From Clostridia bacterium (lineage in GTDB: Bacteria; Bacillota; Clostridia; Christensenellales; Borkfalkiaceae): a DNA stretch of 13,298 nt. Below are positions 12,032 through 13,298 of this stretch, one piece after another; the first letter of the stretch is position 1; the number at the start of each line of letters is the position of its first letter. The notes under the pieces were generated by a model. That model was not told where the DNA came from. It ran no database searches and saw only the letters and a list, made by a program, of their open reading frames with translations. The position numbers and the translations under genes were made by a program. The stretch is from positions 1-13,298 of the forward strand of contig CAAGJM010000032.1 in NCBI GenBank assembly GCA_900770185.1, read 5' to 3'.

Positions 12032-13057
12032 TTATTCGTGTAGTTTCTTGCCCGTATAATACCTATAAAATTCTTTCAAGCGTCTTTTGCGCTTCTCTGC
12101 AAGATATGGGTATAACCTTTGTTTCAAACATTCTTCTACGGAAAGATTCAAGCGTTTAGCTATCTTTTCGACGGCTGTATAAACGCCGTCTATCGCTTTA
12201 TGGCTGTCTTGTAATCTATTTGCTTCTCGGCGTTTTACTTCCATGCATAACCGAACGTAAACGCCTTGAATAATAGGTACTTGTTCGCCGTAGTAGTCTT
12301 TGAAATGTTCTTGTTCTTCCTGCGTGGCAGTTGAAAGATACTTTTCTATGTCTTGTCTGATTCTATCTTCATCGAAAAGATAATACCACAATATGTAACG
12401 ACACAGTTCGCCTATACTGTAAAACCAATTTATGAACGGAAGCAAGTCGTTGAAAATACCCCTTATGACAAACTCTATTTCCACGTCAAGGAAGTCCGGC
12501 AGTTCGTAGTCACGCATAAAGATTTTCCATAACGCCCATACAATATCGTCGGGAGCGTTGTCCTTACTTGTATTGTAAGCATCTAACTTTTTTCTTGCCC
12601 TATTAAAAGTAGTAGATACAGCGCCTTGCGTAATGCCGAGATATTCGGCTATGTCCTTTTGCGTTAGTCCGTCGTCCACGCAAAGACAATATACTTTGCG
12701 TTCTTGCACTGTCAATGTTCCCAATGCCCGAACTCTATCCAACCGCTCGATTGAAAGAGTAGTAAACGGAATTTCTTTATTGATCCATTTCTGCTGCTCA
12801 CGTGGAGAAAGCATTTCTTCGTCTATGGGGAACGGCTCGTTATGACGGTAGACTTTATGCCAATTATTGTACTCGAATCTGTCCAACTCGCGCAGAGCTT
12901 CCCATTCGTTTTCCGTGACTTCGATAACGATATACTTTTTATCCCCGACACGATAGTTTGCCTTATCTGCGCTGTTACAGGGATAGTAATACAGAAACTT
13001 GCCTTCTGTTTTAGAAGGCTTTTTCTTTTTATTAAGATGATACGCTAATTTATCCAT
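12032..13057 (-). CDS. Sigma-70 region 4-like HTH protein of the element
   Basis: The middle of this 341-residue protein is a sigma-70 region 4-type helix-turn-helix: LTVQERKVYCLCVDDGLTQKDIAEYLGITQGAVSTTFNRARKKL (115-158). The N-terminal part (about 40-75: YIVIEVTENEWEALRELDRFEYNNWHKVYRH) resembles that of sigma-like regulators carried by Firmicutes integrative elements. After the HTH comes a ~180-residue helical C-terminal part that I do not recognise, ending in a basic stretch (EKRKRRLKEFYRYYTGKK, 321-338). A region 2 core-binding domain is not evident, so it may be a transcription regulator rather than a true sigma factor. ATG 13057 has no Shine-Dalgarno sequence; an extended -10 box lies 6 bases ahead. 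Confidence 0.7.
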   Translation of the reverse strand: MDKLAYHLNKKKKPSKTEGKFLYYYPCNSADKANYRVGDKKYIVIEVTENEWEALRELDRFEYNNWHKVYRHNEPFPIDEEMLSPREQQKWINKEIPFTTLSIERLDRVRALGTLTVQERKVYCLCVDDGLTQKDIAEYLGITQGAVSTTFNRARKKLDAYNTSKDNAPDDIVWALWKIFMRDYELPDFLDVEIEFVIRGIFNDLLPFINWFYSIGELCRYILWYYLFDEDRIRQDIEKYLSTATQEEQEHFKDYYGEQVPIIQGVYVRLCMEVKRREANRLQDSHKAIDGVYTAVEKIAKRLNLSVEECLKQRLYPYLAEKRKRRLKEFYRYYTGKKLHE

Positions 13058-13063
13058 ACGGAT

Positions 13064-13072
13064 ATAATATCA
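13064..13072 (-). promoter_or_regulatory. Extended -10 promoter element before the sigma-like gene
   Basis: Minus strand TG-A-TATTAT (13072-13064) is an extended -10 box with no clear -35. Only 6 bases separate it from the ATG, so transcription would start at or next to the start codon, giving a leaderless mRNA. This fits the missing ribosome binding site. Confidence 0.4.
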
Positions 13073-13253
13073 CATTATTGTTGACAGATATAGTCATAAT
13101 TACGAAAATCCTTCGATAATTTTTACGTTTGAAAAATACTTAATATTGTTCGCCAAAATTGCGGCAATTTCCGATGCCTAAGACCAGCTATTAAAAGTCA
13201 AGCAAAAATACGCAGAAAAAATAAAAATTTTTTAGAGTAAAAAGCTCTACGAC
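13073..13253. other. Intergenic stretch, no gene seen
   Basis: This AT-rich stretch lies between the sigma-like gene and the right-edge terminator. It holds a plus-strand TTGACA (13081-13086) without a matching -10 box and a small TAGAG/CTCTA inverted repeat (about 13234-13249). No open frame with a ribosome binding site is seen. Confidence 0.5.
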
Positions 13254-13279
13254 AAAAAGCCGTTTTGTAAGAAACGGCT
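13254..13279 (-). terminator. Minus-strand terminator of a gene beyond the right edge
   Basis: AGCCGTTT (13258-13265) pairs perfectly with AAACGGCT (13272-13279) around a 6-base loop. Read on the minus strand the stem is followed by TTTTGTCG. It implies another minus-strand gene of the element to the right. Confidence 0.7.
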
Positions 13280-13298
13280 GAATGATTAAGTGAATAAA

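Larger units (their letters stand above)
8767..13298. mobile_element. One end of an integrative mobile element (Tn4451/Tn5397-like)
   Basis: A large serine recombinase sits at the edge facing chromosomal housekeeping genes, with TnpW, a small ribbon-helix-helix-like protein, a Mob/Pre-like protein and a sigma-like HTH protein behind it, all on the minus strand. This order is typical of integrative conjugative or mobilisable elements of gut Clostridia. The exact left junction must lie within about 8678-8766; the right end is outside the window. Codon and base style shift from the GCG/CGG-rich host genes to a plainer mix. No cargo gene is visible here. Confidence 0.8.

Noticed and set aside
13081..13103. 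Plus-strand promoter beginning with TTGACA
   Set aside because: No acceptable -10 box at 16-18 bp, and no plus-strand gene follows in the window.
1..13298. CRISPR array, tRNA or rRNA genes
   Set aside because: No regularly spaced repeats, tRNA cloverleaf or rRNA-like stretch was seen on either strand.

Overview
The window looks like a chromosomal segment of an uncultured, strictly anaerobic Bacillota lineage (Clostridia; perhaps a Christensenellales-like gut bacterium, which is a guess from style only). Reasons: a TM1266-family protein tied to [FeFe]-hydrogenase systems, strong AAAGGAGG-type ribosome binding sites, a Firmicutes-type orphan MazF, compact lipoprotein-processing genes, and a Tn4451/Tn5397-style mobile element of the kind common in gut Clostridia.

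Layout. (1) 1-503 has no convincing protein gene. It holds a repeat-like structured stretch (about 20-135), a hairpin (149-181), and then a promoter, a foldable ~110-base stretch and a Rho-independent terminator (277-445). This reads as a leader RNA that could attenuate the operon behind it. (2) 504-3213 is that operon: a TM1266-like small regulator, then a lipoprotein substrate-binding protein, a permease and an ATPase of an NMT1/SsuABC-type ABC importer. It ends in a long stem-loop. (3) 3302-3655 is a stand-alone mazF with its own terminator. (4) 3993-8677 is a tightly packed second operon: lgt, a four-helix membrane protein, pncB, a small helical protein, lspA and an RluA-family pseudouridine synthase. 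It is preceded by a sigma-A-like promoter and a ~110-base leader with direct repeats, and followed by a 16-bp stem-loop terminator. Lgt and LspA together mature lipoproteins, which would include the substrate-binding lipoprotein of region 2.

(5) From about 8700 to the right edge everything coding is on the minus strand and the base and codon style changes. This is one end of an integrative mobile element. Reading along the minus strand from the right edge: a terminator for a gene outside the window, a sigma-70-like HTH protein, a terminator, a degenerate Mob/Pre-like protein, a small ribbon-helix-helix-like DNA-binding protein whose promoter carries an 18-bp perfect palindrome on the -10 box, a 36-residue peptide ORF, TnpW, and a large serine recombinase at the element edge.

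The best candidates for something undescribed are the putative leader RNA in front of the TM1266-ABC importer operon, the pairing of TM1266 with that importer, and the control region of the element: RHH operator, overlapping small ORFs, and a Mob-like protein lacking its metal-binding histidines. All identifications are by eye from motifs; no database search was possible.
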